Part shown: one piece after another, positions 26,400 through 34,875 of the stretch
Position numbering within the stretch: position 1 is the first letter of the stretch
Layout: every line of letters starts with the position of its first letter
From: Paenibacillus xylanexedens
GTDB taxonomy: Bacteria > Bacillota > Bacilli > Paenibacillales > Paenibacillaceae
Reading direction: 5' to 3'
Length of the DNA: 64,000 nucleotides
Assembly (NCBI RefSeq): GCF_017874615.1
Contig: NZ_JAGIKV010000024.1
Coordinates: 1 to 64,000 of the forward strand
Position numbers and translations under genes: made by a program
The notes under the pieces: model-generated
Told to the model about the DNA's origin: nothing
Database searches by the model: none
What the model saw: the letters and a program-made list of their open reading frames with translations, nothing else

Positions 26400-27389
26400 A
26401 TGAGATTCAGATGGTTAACGGTACTATGCACCATGATGTTGGTGCTCATTATTTCGGCTTGCGGTGCAGCGGGGCAAGATGAGGCTACGAGCGAAGGTCA
26501 GAAGACTGGTTCTGCCAATACATCCACAACAGAAACAAGTCAGGTAAAAAAAGTGACTACCAAGATGGGAGAAATTGAAATCCCGGTTGAACCACAAAGA
26601 GTAGTGGGTCTGTCCCTTGTATATCCTGAGTTTTTGTATGCACTTGACATCGTACCTGTTGCTGTGCAGAACTATCACGAGGATCATCCTTCTTATTTGG
26701 AAGAGCCATTCGCGAATACCATGAAAATGGGCATCGCACGAACGCCGAATTTTGAAGCGGTTATGGAGACAATGCCTGATTTGATTATAGCTCCTGACTG
26801 GTGGTCCGAAAAGGATTATGATCAGCTTTCTCTGATTGCACCGACTGTACTTCTTCCACAACGTGATGATTGGCGGGACGAATTGCGTGATATTGCCAAA
26901 ATTCTGGACAAAGAAGAACAGGCAGAAAAGGTTATTGAAGATTTGGTAGCGAAGGAAAAAGTTGCAGCCGACAAATTAAACGAGATGATCGGAGAAGAAA
27001 CAGTTCTCTATATTCGAGTCATGGAAAAAGAAATCGTCCTTCACGGGGAGAACCTTGACCGTGGAAACTTCGTGCACAAGCGTCTGGGTATGAATCCGCT
27101 CCCGAATTTCCCGAAAGATCAAGTTGCCATGTCCGTATCCATGGAAGTGTTGCCTGAATACGATGCAGATCACTTGATCGTTCAACTGGATGACGATAAG
27201 AATCCTGAAATTAAGAAGAAATTTGAAGAGATGTTGGCAACTTCACTATGGAAAAATCTGAAAGCAGTCAAAAATGATCATGTGTACATGGTTGGTGGTA
27301 AAGAATGGCTCAATCTGGGGATGTCTCCACTGGCTGACGAGTATGTTATTGATGACATTGTAGCTGTTTTTGAAGAGAAAAATAAATAA
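26400..27389 (+). CDS. Iron-siderophore ABC transporter substrate-binding lipoprotein
   Basis: A 329-residue FhuD/FeuA-type lipoprotein. The signal peptide ends in lipobox IISAC (Cys about 21), followed by a Ser/Thr/Gln-rich spacer. The periplasmic-binding fold runs from about 60 to 325, with the family phrases PQRVVGLSLVYPEFLYAL and MPDLIIAP. It should bind a ferric siderophore at the outer face and pass it to a permease. No permease or ATPase gene is adjacent, so it must share one encoded elsewhere. It is controlled by the Fur box at 26334-26352 and probably by the Btr-like regulator upstream. AGGGGGT precedes the ATG. The reductase gene follows after 62 bases. Confidence 0.92.
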   Translation: MRFRWLTVLCTMMLVLIISACGAAGQDEATSEGQKTGSANTSTTETSQVKKVTTKMGEIEIPVEPQRVVGLSLVYPEFLYALDIVPVAVQNYHEDHPSYLEEPFANTMKMGIARTPNFEAVMETMPDLIIAPDWWSEKDYDQLSLIAPTVLLPQRDDWRDELRDIAKILDKEEQAEKVIEDLVAKEKVAADKLNEMIGEETVLYIRVMEKEIVLHGENLDRGNFVHKRLGMNPLPNFPKDQVAMSVSMEVLPEYDADHLIVQLDDDKNPEIKKKFEEMLATSLWKNLKAVKNDHVYMVGGKEWLNLGMSPLADEYVIDDIVAVFEEKNK

Positions 27390-27451
27390 GGCAAACGGTT
27401 CATGTTACACATATCTCTAAATTCACTACTAAATAACAGGATGTGTCCAAA

Positions 27452-28474
27452 ATGAATAAGGAAGATATCTATGACTTGACCATCGTCGGAGGCGGACCGG
27501 CAGGATTATATGCGGCCTTTTATGCCGGGATGCGTGATATGAGAGTTAAGATCATTGATGGCAAAGACCAACTTGGTGGTTTTCTGCATACCTATTCCGA
27601 AAAAACTATTTGGGATGTGGGTGGCCTGCCACCAATGAAGTGTTCAAAGTTGATTGAGTATCTGGTTCAGCAGGCGAATACCTTTAATCCAACGGTTGAA
27701 TTGAATTGCAAAGTAGATCGGTTCGCTCGACTGGACAACGAGATTTTGGCTCTGTATACTGCTGAAGGCGACATACACTATACGCGTACAATCATTGTCG
27801 CAGTAGGCCGCGGTATCGCAGAAATTCAGAAATTGGAGCTTCAGGAGCCGATTCAATATGAACATGAGAATCTTCATTACACCGTGCAAAATCCAGAACA
27901 TTTTTCCGGGAAGCGTGTGCTCATTTCAGGAGGAGGCAACAGTGCAGTAGATTGGGCAATTGAACTTGCTCAATTTGCACGGAGCGTAGTGGTCGTCCAC
28001 CGAAAAAATGAGTTTCGTGCAATGGAACGCAATGTTAGCGAGATGAACAATGTAACGGATGTCAGAACACCATATAGCATCACACGGCTTCATAATCATG
28101 GTGAACGTATCCATCAGGTTGTAATTACGCATATGGAGAGTCAGGACAATGTATTGTTAGATGTGGATGAAGTCGTAGTTAGTCATGGGTATAAAAGCAA
28201 TTTGAGTAACCTTGCCAGTTGCGGACTGACTATGGATGATGGAATGGTTCTAATGAGCCAACATGCGCATACGAACCTCCCGGGTATTTTTGCTGCAGGG
28301 GATTGTGCAACTCACGATAGCAAAGTCAGACTTATTGCCGGAGCCTTCAACGATGCGGTTTTAGCTGTAAATAGTGCGAAAAAATACTTGACTCCAGATG
28401 CTCCCATGATGGCGTACGTCTCCTCCCATAATGAAATTTTCAGAGAAAAAAACAAGCAAATCCCAAGGTTCTAA
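27452..28474 (+). CDS. Thioredoxin-reductase-fold ferredoxin/flavodoxin-NADP reductase
   Basis: A 340-residue FAD/NADPH enzyme of the YumC type. FAD-binding GGGPAGLYAAF lies at the N-terminus, NADPH-binding ISGGGNSAVDWA in the middle, and IFAAGDCATHD near the C-terminus. There is no redox-active CxxC pair, so it is not a thioredoxin reductase. ATG 27452 is eight bases after AGGATG; a GTG at 27443 overlaps that site and is less likely. The position directly after the Fur-boxed siderophore lipoprotein suggests it supplies electrons for ferric-siderophore reduction, perhaps through the flavodoxin at 44698. That role is inference; the enzyme class is clear. Confidence 0.85.
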   Translation: MNKEDIYDLTIVGGGPAGLYAAFYAGMRDMRVKIIDGKDQLGGFLHTYSEKTIWDVGGLPPMKCSKLIEYLVQQANTFNPTVELNCKVDRFARLDNEILALYTAEGDIHYTRTIIVAVGRGIAEIQKLELQEPIQYEHENLHYTVQNPEHFSGKRVLISGGGNSAVDWAIELAQFARSVVVVHRKNEFRAMERNVSEMNNVTDVRTPYSITRLHNHGERIHQVVITHMESQDNVLLDVDEVVVSHGYKSNLSNLASCGLTMDDGMVLMSQHAHTNLPGIFAAGDCATHDSKVRLIAGAFNDAVLAVNSAKKYLTPDAPMMAYVSSHNEIFREKNKQIPRF

Positions 28475-28493
28475 ACTTGGGGTTGGTTTGCTT
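28454..28493. terminator. Hairpin at the end of the reductase gene
   Basis: AAGCAAA-CCCAAG (28454-28467) pairs with CTTGGG-TTTGCTT (28475-28493). The stem overlaps the last codons of the gene. The 3' T tract is poor (ATTCATG), so its strength as a terminator is uncertain. Confidence 0.45.
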
Positions 28494-28640
28494 ATTCATG
28501 TTCACTGGAATATTAAAATCTGCTGTTTCAACATTTCCTTAATTTTGGGAGGAATGGAAAGGTTGACGAATCTGTAAGCGATAATTGTAAAATTTGATCG
28601 AAAAAACACAAAAAATCTTGTAAAATTCACAAGAAAAATA

Positions 28641-28741
28641 GGGAGCACTCTTGCAATCTTTAACCAAAACCCCGAAAATAGAGAGACAGATATAGAAGAT
28701 TTCTCTTTGGGAGGATTGGAAAGAACATGTGGGGTGCTCCT
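28641..28741 (+). promoter_or_regulatory. Inverted repeat enclosing the purT ribosome binding site
   Basis: GGGAGCAC (28641-28648) can pair with GTGCTCCT (28734-28741), eight pairs with one wobble. The loop contains the GGGAGGA ribosome binding site and the purT ATG, and four T residues follow. No known riboswitch consensus was recognised in the loop. TTTGGGAGGA-TGGAAAG also occurs twice, near 28547 and 28708. The 28494-28640 stretch holds no gene. Confidence 0.3.
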
Positions 28742-29914
28742 TTTACGGCTCAAGCCAAAAAAATGCTGCTACTAGGCAGTGGAGAATTGGGAAAAGAGGT
28801 CGTTATTGAGGCCCAACGACTGGGAGTAGAGACGATCGCTGTTGATCGTTATGAGAACGCACCTGCAATGCAGGTCGCGCACCGGTCTTACTGCATCGAC
28901 ATGCTGGATGCCGAAGCTTTGAAACAATTGATCCGTAAAGAAAAACCTCATTACATCGTACCTGAGATTGAAGCTATTGCAACAGAAGCTTTACTGGAGC
29001 TTGAGGAAGAGGGATTTTGTGTAGTACCTACTGCCCGAGCTGCACGTCTAACGATGGATCGCGAAGGCATCCGTCGGCTTGCAGCCGAACAATTGAAACT
29101 TCCGACAGCTGATTACCTTTTTGCGGACAACCTGGAACAACTTCAGGAAGCCGTACGTGAGCTTGGCACACCTTGTGTCATTAAACCATTGATGAGTTCT
29201 TCTGGCAAAGGGCAGAGTGTATGCCGAACACCGGGCGACGTGGAGGATTGCTGGAACATTGCTCTTTCGGGGGCTCGTGGCAAATCCGTTCGTGTTATCG
29301 TGGAGAGCTTTGTGCAATTTGACAGTGAGATTACATTACTCACCGTTAGGTCTGTATCAGGCACCGTATTTTGTCCTCCGATTGGCCATATTCAGAAGGA
29401 TGGGGATTATGTCGAATCCTGGCAGCCCCATGCAATGACTGCAGAGCAATGGCAGCAGGCTTGTCATATTGCCAAATCCGTCACGGATGAACTTGGCGGG
29501 TATGGACTGTTTGGAGTGGAATTATTCCTCACATCGGATGGTGTTGTGTTCAGCGAGGTATCTCCTCGTCCGCATGACACAGGTATGGTTACAATGGTGA
29601 CGCAAGACAGTTCCGAGTTTGCGCTGCATGTACGTGCAATTCTTGGTTTTCCGGTCACAGGTGTACATCTGTTGACACCGGGAGCTTCAGCAACGCTGAA
29701 GGCTAATGATGAAACATCTGACTTTACTGTAGGCGGGATTGAAGAAGCACTGGCTCTTCCTCGTACTCAGATTCGTGTATTTGGCAAACCTGAGACCAAA
29801 GTAGGACGCCGAATGGCTGTAGCCTTAAGTGTTGGCCAAGATGTGGAAGAAGCTCGTAAAACAGCGGTGCAAGCCGCTAATATGCTGAAAGTGGAGGTAA
29901 ATCATGTCCAATAA
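28727..29914 (+). CDS. purT: Formate-dependent GAR transformylase
   Basis: A 395-residue ATP-grasp enzyme that formylates glycinamide ribonucleotide using formate and ATP, the folate-independent alternative to PurN in purine synthesis. The N-terminal Rossmann motif is LLLGSGELGKEV. ATP-grasp core segments are PCVIKPLMSSSGKGQS (about 150-165) and LFGVELFLTSDGVVFSEVSPRPHDTGM, which carries the metal ligands. Length matches the family. GGGAGGA lies about 11 bases before the ATG. It overlaps the GNAT gene by 11 bases. No other purine genes are nearby. Confidence 0.94.
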   Translation: MWGAPFTAQAKKMLLLGSGELGKEVVIEAQRLGVETIAVDRYENAPAMQVAHRSYCIDMLDAEALKQLIRKEKPHYIVPEIEAIATEALLELEEEGFCVVPTARAARLTMDREGIRRLAAEQLKLPTADYLFADNLEQLQEAVRELGTPCVIKPLMSSSGKGQSVCRTPGDVEDCWNIALSGARGKSVRVIVESFVQFDSEITLLTVRSVSGTVFCPPIGHIQKDGDYVESWQPHAMTAEQWQQACHIAKSVTDELGGYGLFGVELFLTSDGVVFSEVSPRPHDTGMVTMVTQDSSEFALHVRAILGFPVTGVHLLTPGASATLKANDETSDFTVGGIEEALALPRTQIRVFGKPETKVGRRMAVALSVGQDVEEARKTAVQAANMLKVEVNHVQ

Positions 29915-30362
29915 TGTTGAGGCCCCTGTACTGATGATCCGAGAGTGTGAGCTACGAGATGCTGAAGCGGTAACGGGACTGATGCGAGAGGTCAGCTATC
30001 CGACAACAACCAATGTCATGAAAGAACGTATTGAATGTTTGGAAACCAATCCAAACGCATGCATGCTTGTTGCCGAAGTGGATGAACAAATTATTGGTGT
30101 GATTGGCTTGCAATGTGTGCAAAGTCATGCCTATCCAGAACCTGCCGCACAAATTACTTCCCTGATTGTAGGTCAAGAACATCGTGGTGGTGGGATTGGC
30201 CGTCGTCTGATGGCTCGTGCCGAAGATTGGGGCAGACAGCAAGGTGGTAAACAACTGTTTGTCACGGGTGCAAACCGTGAAGTGACTTCAACAACGTACT
30301 CTTTTTATGAGCACATTGGTTTTCAGAAGAGAGGCTATCGGTTCAGTAAAGTTCTTCTATAG
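29904..30362 (+). CDS. GNAT-family N-acetyltransferase
   Basis: A 152-residue acetyltransferase. The acetyl-CoA loop is seen in LIVGQEHRGGGIGRRLMARAEDWGR (Q/R-x-x-G-x-G/A motif at about residues 93-101), and the conserved C-terminal strand is SFYEHIGFQKRGYRFSK. It starts inside the end of purT (overlap 29904-29914), so it is translationally coupled. The substrate is unknown; overlap with purT does not by itself imply a purine substrate. Confidence 0.85.
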   Translation: MSNNVEAPVLMIRECELRDAEAVTGLMREVSYPTTTNVMKERIECLETNPNACMLVAEVDEQIIGVIGLQCVQSHAYPEPAAQITSLIVGQEHRGGGIGRRLMARAEDWGRQQGGKQLFVTGANREVTSTTYSFYEHIGFQKRGYRFSKVLL

Positions 30363-30454
30363 TATAAATAAAGTTTCTTCTATTGCATGGAAATTCTCAT
30401 TGATATCCTGATCTGCACATTCTGGTGTGGTGAATGATAAATAGATGGTGAAGC

Positions 30455-30494
30455 GACATTCGACTAGCATTTTTAGTCCGAATGTCTTTTTTTT
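30455..30494 (+). terminator. Terminator of purT-GNAT
   Basis: GACATTCGACTA (30455-30466) pairs with TAGTCCGAATGTC with one bulged base. T residues follow to 30494. Confidence 0.85.
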
Positions 30495-30597
30495 AATGGT
30501 ATTGTCAACGGGGGTAGAGCCTTACAGGATAAGCCCTCAGACAAATCTGTAACATTCTAAAAAATGACAAAAAAGTTACTTTTCCATATTTTATAGG

Positions 30598-30626
30598 TTC
30601 ACAATCTCCTGTTGAATTGGTATACT
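30598..30626 (+). promoter_or_regulatory. Promoter of the CAP-domain protein gene
   Basis: TTCACA (30598-30603), 17-base spacer, TATACT (30621-30626). Each hexamer matches five of six consensus positions. The start codon lies 49 bases downstream. Confidence 0.65.
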
Positions 30627-30674
30627 GCTAGAGTATTAATTACAAAGTTGTAATAACTAATCTTGAGGAGATGA

Positions 30675-31514
30675 ATGAATTTGAAAAAGAAATGGATGAA
30701 AACTGTCGTAACGAGTAGTCTGACAGCCGTACTGGCCGTAGGGGTAATGCTTCCTGCTTCCGCGTCTGCTGCAGATTCAACATATAAGACTATCACAACG
30801 TACAAAATTACAAGTACAGACAGTTTGAAAGCTTATATTGAGAAATGGCTCAAACAAAACGGATTCACCGTATCCGACGGGCAAATTGTAGAGAAACCTG
30901 CTACGCAGCCTGATCAAACGACGAAACCTGCTGAGCCGACAACAAAACCAACTCAACCAACAACAAAACCTGCTGAGCCTACAACTAAGCCTGAGCAACC
31001 GACTAAACCAGCACAACCAGCTCAAGAAGAAAAACCGGCAACTACACCGGCAAAAGATCCTTCAAACACAGGTAACACAGGTAACACAGGTAACACAGGT
31101 AATACAGGTAACAATACAAGTAATAATGGTAGCGAAAGCACACAATCCGACTTTGCTACTCAAGTTGTAAAACTTGTGAACGCTGAGCGTGCTAAAGCAG
31201 GTCTGAACGCTCTGACCTCAGATGCACTTCTGGACAAAGTAGCTGTAGCCAAAGTAAAAGATATGAGTAACAATAACTATTTTGATCACCAGTCTCCTAC
31301 GTATGGTTCTCCGTTTGATATGATGAAACAATTCGGAGTAACTTACAGCTATGCAGGAGAGAACATTGCCAAAGGACAAAAAACACCTCAGGAAGTTGTT
31401 ACAGCTTGGATGAATAGTGAAGGTCACCGTGCCAATATCCTGAGCAAAAACTTTACACATATCGGTGTAGGTTACTACAATGGATATTGGGCTCAAGAGT
31501 TTATCGGTAAGTAA
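30675..31514 (+). CDS. Secreted CAP (SCP/PR-1) domain protein, YkwD-like
   Basis: A 279-residue exported protein. The signal peptide (1-32) ends at ASASAADS. About 33-72 is a short region with a SLKAYIEKWLKQNGFTV segment, as in other Paenibacillus surface proteins. About 75-120 is a Pro/Thr/Lys repeat of KPAEPTT / KPTQPTT units. About 130-146 is an Asn-Thr-Gly repeat encoded by five 9-base units. About 155-278 is the CAP domain (VKLVNAERAKAGLNALTSD, NNNYFDHQSP, YAGENIAKG, WMNSEGHRANILS, THIGVGY). The conserved His and Glu of CAP proteins are present (FDH, GEN, GHR). TGAGGAG precedes the ATG. The role of bacterial CAP proteins is poorly known; wall association is likely. Confidence 0.9.
   Translation: MNLKKKWMKTVVTSSLTAVLAVGVMLPASASAADSTYKTITTYKITSTDSLKAYIEKWLKQNGFTVSDGQIVEKPATQPDQTTKPAEPTTKPTQPTTKPAEPTTKPEQPTKPAQPAQEEKPATTPAKDPSNTGNTGNTGNTGNTGNNTSNNGSESTQSDFATQVVKLVNAERAKAGLNALTSDALLDKVAVAKVKDMSNNNYFDHQSPTYGSPFDMMKQFGVTYSYAGENIAKGQKTPQEVVTAWMNSEGHRANILSKNFTHIGVGYYNGYWAQEFIGK
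31065..31109 (+). repeat. Five 9-base direct repeats inside the CAP gene
   Basis: AACACAGGT occurs four times in tandem, followed by AATACAGGT. It encodes Asn-Thr-Gly repeats in the linker. Nine-base units keep the frame, so copy number could vary by slippage without breaking the protein. Confidence 0.9.
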
Positions 31515-31520
31515 TCGATT

Positions 31521-31737
31521 TAGAGGTTCTTCAAAAAATCCGCTTTTGATTACGAAGGATGCCTGATGGCATCATCAGCATCGAAGATGAGATTCAGCCG
31601 AATAAGCTTATGCTTACGAAGTATGTTTCTTTCGGAAACATTTTAGTTGCTCACGTAGTTTTCCCTACGTTCCGCTACTCGATTTCTAGCTTTATCCCAT
31701 CTTCTCGGTACTGAAAACCGAACTTTTTGAACACTTA
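31521..31737. repeat. Dispersed structured repeat (MITE-like), full copy
   Basis: About 215 bases beginning TAGAGGTTCTTCAAAAAATC and ending CGAACTTTTTGAACACTTA. The ends are imperfect inverted repeats (about 20 of 26 positions). Inside are three perfect small hairpins: GATGCC/GGCATC (31558-31573), ATGTTTC/GAAACAT (31623-31641) and ACGTAG/CTACGT (31653-31670). The right-hand segment CCCATCTTCTCGGTACTGAA recurs at 42830-42849. No ORF is present. The element lies between the CAP gene stop (31514) and its probable terminator (31771), so it may be transcribed as a 3' UTR. Confidence 0.8.
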
Positions 31738-31770
31738 ATTCAATGAAGCAATTAAAAATTTGTTTATTAC

Positions 31771-31820
31771 AAGGTTATGCCAGTACACAGTTGAAATCTG
31801 TGTGTGGCATAACCTTTTTT
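31771..31820 (+). terminator. Terminator downstream of the CAP gene
   Basis: AAGGTTATGCCA (31771-31782) pairs perfectly with TGGCATAACCTT, with an inner ACACAG/CTGTGT stem. Six T residues follow. The repeat at 31521-31737 separates it from the gene. No gene is seen between 31821 and 31978. Confidence 0.9.
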
Positions 31821-31978
31821 CCGTAAAATGACATATAAAAAATGAATTCTGCGAATGCAGCGCCAAAGTTTGCAAATTAACGACAGAACATTTATGTTAT
31901 TTAGGAATAGCATCATCTGAATGTAAAGTCATTATAAATTATAAAGCACCCGGACTGGTGTATATGAGCGGAGATGTG

Positions 31979-32851
31979 ATGATGAAAAAGAAAAAAAGCT
32001 TTGATTCAGCACCATGGATCTGGAGAACTGTCAGTACAGTATCCATCTTGGCAACTTTGTTGTTGTTATTTGGATTTGGATACGCCATAAAAGACGTGAT
32101 TTTCCCCAAGGGAGATTCCACGTTAACTACAGGCCAGGAGACTACTTCACCACCTAAGAATAACGAGGGTGAAACGGCTGTCGTGGAAGATGGCAAGATT
32201 CGAATGGCGGTCATCGGCGATTCCCTGGCAAGAGGTACTGGGGATGATGAAGGACTTGGCTTCGTGAGACGTGCAGGCAACCTGCTTAAAGATAAAGGAT
32301 ATGACGTTCAGGTTCTTAATAATCTGGGTGTTAACGGTTTGAGAACAGATGCTTTATTGGAAAAACTGGATGAGCAAGGTGTGCGTTACGTCCTGCAGCA
32401 GTCCAATTTTATTTTGCTCTCGATCGGCGCGAATGATCTGTTCCAGGGAGGACAAGTTCTACAGGGGGAAGACCCGCCAACAGCAGAGCAATTGGCAGCA
32501 GCTTTGCCGGAAACCTCGAAACGCCTTCAAGAGATTTTGAAGAAAGTTAAAGAAATTAATCCCGATGCACAAATTGCGTACATAGGGTTGTACAATCCGT
32601 TTGGCGATGTGAAGGAACTGGAGAAGCCAGGTAATGCAGTGGTTGCTGCATGGAACGATGCCGCACTGGCTATTTTGAACAATGAGGACAAGATGACACT
32701 GGTCCCTACATTCGATTTATTTGAAAATCATCTGGGGGAGTATCTCTCTTCAGATCATTTCCATCCCAACGGACAAGGTTATGAACAAATTGCGGTTCGG
32801 ATTGCACAGGAATTCCAGGCAGATACACCGGCAGAAGGGAGCGGAAATTAA
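31979..32851 (+). CDS. Membrane-anchored SGNH/GDSL hydrolase
   Basis: About 290 residues. An uncleaved N-terminal membrane anchor lies at about residues 16-38, preceded by a Lys cluster (MMKKKKSF). The SGNH domain spans about 75-285. Block I is AVIGDSLARGTG with the nucleophile Ser, block III is SIGANDLF, and block V is SSDHFHPNGQGY with the catalytic Asp-x-x-His. It is an extracytoplasmic esterase or lipase of the YpmR type, and the natural substrate is unknown. GAGCGGAGATG is the ribosome binding site and two tandem ATGs (31979, 31982) are equally possible. Its stop is immediately followed by the ABC ATPase ATG, so the three genes form one operon. Confidence 0.88.
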   Translation: MMKKKKSFDSAPWIWRTVSTVSILATLLLLFGFGYAIKDVIFPKGDSTLTTGQETTSPPKNNEGETAVVEDGKIRMAVIGDSLARGTGDDEGLGFVRRAGNLLKDKGYDVQVLNNLGVNGLRTDALLEKLDEQGVRYVLQQSNFILLSIGANDLFQGGQVLQGEDPPTAEQLAAALPETSKRLQEILKKVKEINPDAQIAYIGLYNPFGDVKELEKPGNAVVAAWNDAALAILNNEDKMTLVPTFDLFENHLGEYLSSDHFHPNGQGYEQIAVRIAQEFQADTPAEGSGN

Positions 32852-33817
32852 ATGGCAGAGCAGCAGTATGATTCCGTCCTGTCTGTACAGCATCTGAAAA
32901 AGCGGATCGGACGCAAATGGATCATTAAGGACGTTACATTTGACGTAAAACCTGGTGAAATCTTCGGATTTCTCGGTCCCAACGGTGCCGGCAAAACAAC
33001 TACGATACGGATGCTGGTGGATCTGATCAAACCGACAGAAGGAAAAATTAAAGTCTGTGGTTATGATGTGAATCGGGACCCTGAGCGTGCTTTGAAGTAT
33101 GTAGGCTCCATTGTTGAAAATCCGGAGGTATATACATATCTGACAGGGTGGGAGAACCTGGAGCATTTTGCCCGCATGCAACCAGGTGTGGACAACGAGC
33201 GCATTCAGGAAGTTGTGGATATTGTGCGTCTGGATCAGCGCATTCACGATAAAGTCAGAACATACTCATTGGGTATGCGTCAGCGGCTCGGTATTGCACA
33301 AGCGTTGCTTGGGCGACCGCGTCTGCTCATTCTGGATGAACCGACAAATGGCCTTGATCCAAAAGGTATTAAGGAACTCCGTGTCTTTATTAAGCAACTT
33401 GCCAGTGAAGGTATGGCTGTATTTGTCAGCAGTCACTTGTTAAGTGAGATTCAACTTCTCTGTGACAGAGTAGCGATTATCAGTGCTGGGCGTGTGCTTG
33501 CCGTTGGAGGCGTCAGCGAACTGATTGAAGATCATTCCAAATTGGCGATATGGCATGTTTCACCACTGGAGCAAGGCAAAAAGATGTTGCTGGATGCAGG
33601 TATTGCTCTGGTAGGTCGACCTGCGGATGTGATGGATGATACCATTGTTGCGGGTCTTGGTCCCAACGCTGTGGTTGCCGAAATGCATGAAGATCGAATT
33701 CCTGATCTGGTCCAACAGATGGTTCAAGCTGGCGTTCAGGTTGAAGGGGTACAGCGGATTCAGCCTACGCTCGAACAACTATTCTTAAAAATGACAGAAG
33801 GTGAATCCATTGAGTAA
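32852..33817 (+). CDS. ABC transporter ATP-binding protein (ABC-2 type)
   Basis: A 321-residue ATPase of the drug/NatA-like class. Walker A is FLGPNGAGKTTTIR (about residues 44-57). The signature reads YSLGMRQRL (about 142-150). Walker B is LLILDEPTNGLD (about 161-172), and the switch His is in VSSHLL. A C-terminal extension of about 100 residues is typical of this class. The gene starts directly after the SGNH hydrolase stop and overlaps the permease gene. The exported substrate is unknown; a link to the hydrolase is only positional. Confidence 0.92.
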   Translation: MAEQQYDSVLSVQHLKKRIGRKWIIKDVTFDVKPGEIFGFLGPNGAGKTTTIRMLVDLIKPTEGKIKVCGYDVNRDPERALKYVGSIVENPEVYTYLTGWENLEHFARMQPGVDNERIQEVVDIVRLDQRIHDKVRTYSLGMRQRLGIAQALLGRPRLLILDEPTNGLDPKGIKELRVFIKQLASEGMAVFVSSHLLSEIQLLCDRVAIISAGRVLAVGGVSELIEDHSKLAIWHVSPLEQGKKMLLDAGIALVGRPADVMDDTIVAGLGPNAVVAEMHEDRIPDLVQQMVQAGVQVEGVQRIQPTLEQLFLKMTEGESIE

Positions 33818-34799
33818 TATCATGCCGCTGATCCGCAATGAAACGATTAAGATGGTGAAGAAAAAACGGCTTTATATTATATTTATTGTACTTGCGGTCC
33901 TCGTACCGATGTTTACGTATGCCCAGATGAAATCTGCGGAGAATAATCGCGACAAGTTTGGCGGCGATTGGCGTCTTGAACTGCAACAGGCCATCACAGA
34001 CAATCAAAATTCGCTCGGTAGCGATCGGGTACCTGAAGAGTACAAAAAATATAGAACAGTATATATCCAACAGATGCAGTATTATCTTGAAAATGACATC
34101 AATCCCAAAGAACCGGGTGGTGTTACCTTTACGCGGGAGTTCATGAACAACGCAGTTGGATTGTTTATTCCACTGTTAATCATGGCTATTGCTTCAGATC
34201 TTGTTTCTGGTGAACGTACGACAGGTACGATTAAAATGCTTTTAACGCGTCCGGTTAGACGCTGGAAAGTGCTTCTGAGTAAATTAATTACGCTGATTAT
34301 GTTTGTTTCGATCATAGTGGTATCAGCCTATATTATATGTTATGTCATATCGGGTGCAGTCTTTGGTTATAAAGGCTTCAACATGCCAATCTTCACAGGA
34401 TTCAAAGTTGTGGGAACAGATGTCGATATGTCGGCAGTGCATGCTGTAGACCAGTGGCTCTATATGCTTATGCAGGCTGGACTGATCTGGTTTGTGAGTG
34501 TAATCGTGGCTATGCTTGCATTCATGGTGTCTGTGCTTGTGCGCAGTACCGCGGCAAGTATCGTCATTATGATGGCAGCTCTGATTGCAGGAACGATCTT
34601 GACCAGTATGGCAGCATCTTGGCAGACAGCGAAGTATTTGTTCATGGTTAACCTCGAACTTCCAGATTATTTGTCTGGCGGGTTACCTCCAATCGAGGGT
34701 ATGAATTTAGGTTTTTCCCTTATTGTGCTTAGTGTTTGGGGCATTGCTTCACTCATTGTGTCATTCCTTGTCTTTACGAAACGGGATATCTTGAATTAA
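33810..34799 (+). CDS. ABC-2 family permease
   Basis: About 329 residues. One membrane segment near the N-terminus (YIIFIVLAVLVPMFTY), an extracellular loop of about 90 residues, then five segments between about 105 and 325. The motif GERTTGTIKMLLTRPVRR is typical of ABC-2 permeases. The start codon is uncertain: TTG 33810 is best spaced from AGAAGGTGA, while GTG 33801 and ATG 33822 are in frame alternatives. With TTG the overlap with the ATPase gene is eight bases. It partners the preceding ATPase. Confidence 0.85.
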   Translation: MSNIMPLIRNETIKMVKKKRLYIIFIVLAVLVPMFTYAQMKSAENNRDKFGGDWRLELQQAITDNQNSLGSDRVPEEYKKYRTVYIQQMQYYLENDINPKEPGGVTFTREFMNNAVGLFIPLLIMAIASDLVSGERTTGTIKMLLTRPVRRWKVLLSKLITLIMFVSIIVVSAYIICYVISGAVFGYKGFNMPIFTGFKVVGTDVDMSAVHAVDQWLYMLMQAGLIWFVSVIVAMLAFMVSVLVRSTAASIVIMMAALIAGTILTSMAASWQTAKYLFMVNLELPDYLSGGLPPIEGMNLGFSLIVLSVWGIASLIVSFLVFTKRDILN

Positions 34800-34875
34800 A
34801 ATGGACAAGGATAAGAAAACATCTGTTTGCATTTTAGGCATTTTTTTAGTTGCAAGTTAAGAAGGGGGAGCATGA

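Noticed and set aside
31065..31109. Tandem repeats as a possible CRISPR array
   Set aside because: The units are 9 bases with no spacers and lie in frame within a coding region. No cas genes occur in the window.
31521..31737. Full insertion sequence at 31.5 kb
   Set aside because: There is no transposase frame on either strand. The size and ends fit a non-autonomous element or structured repeat.
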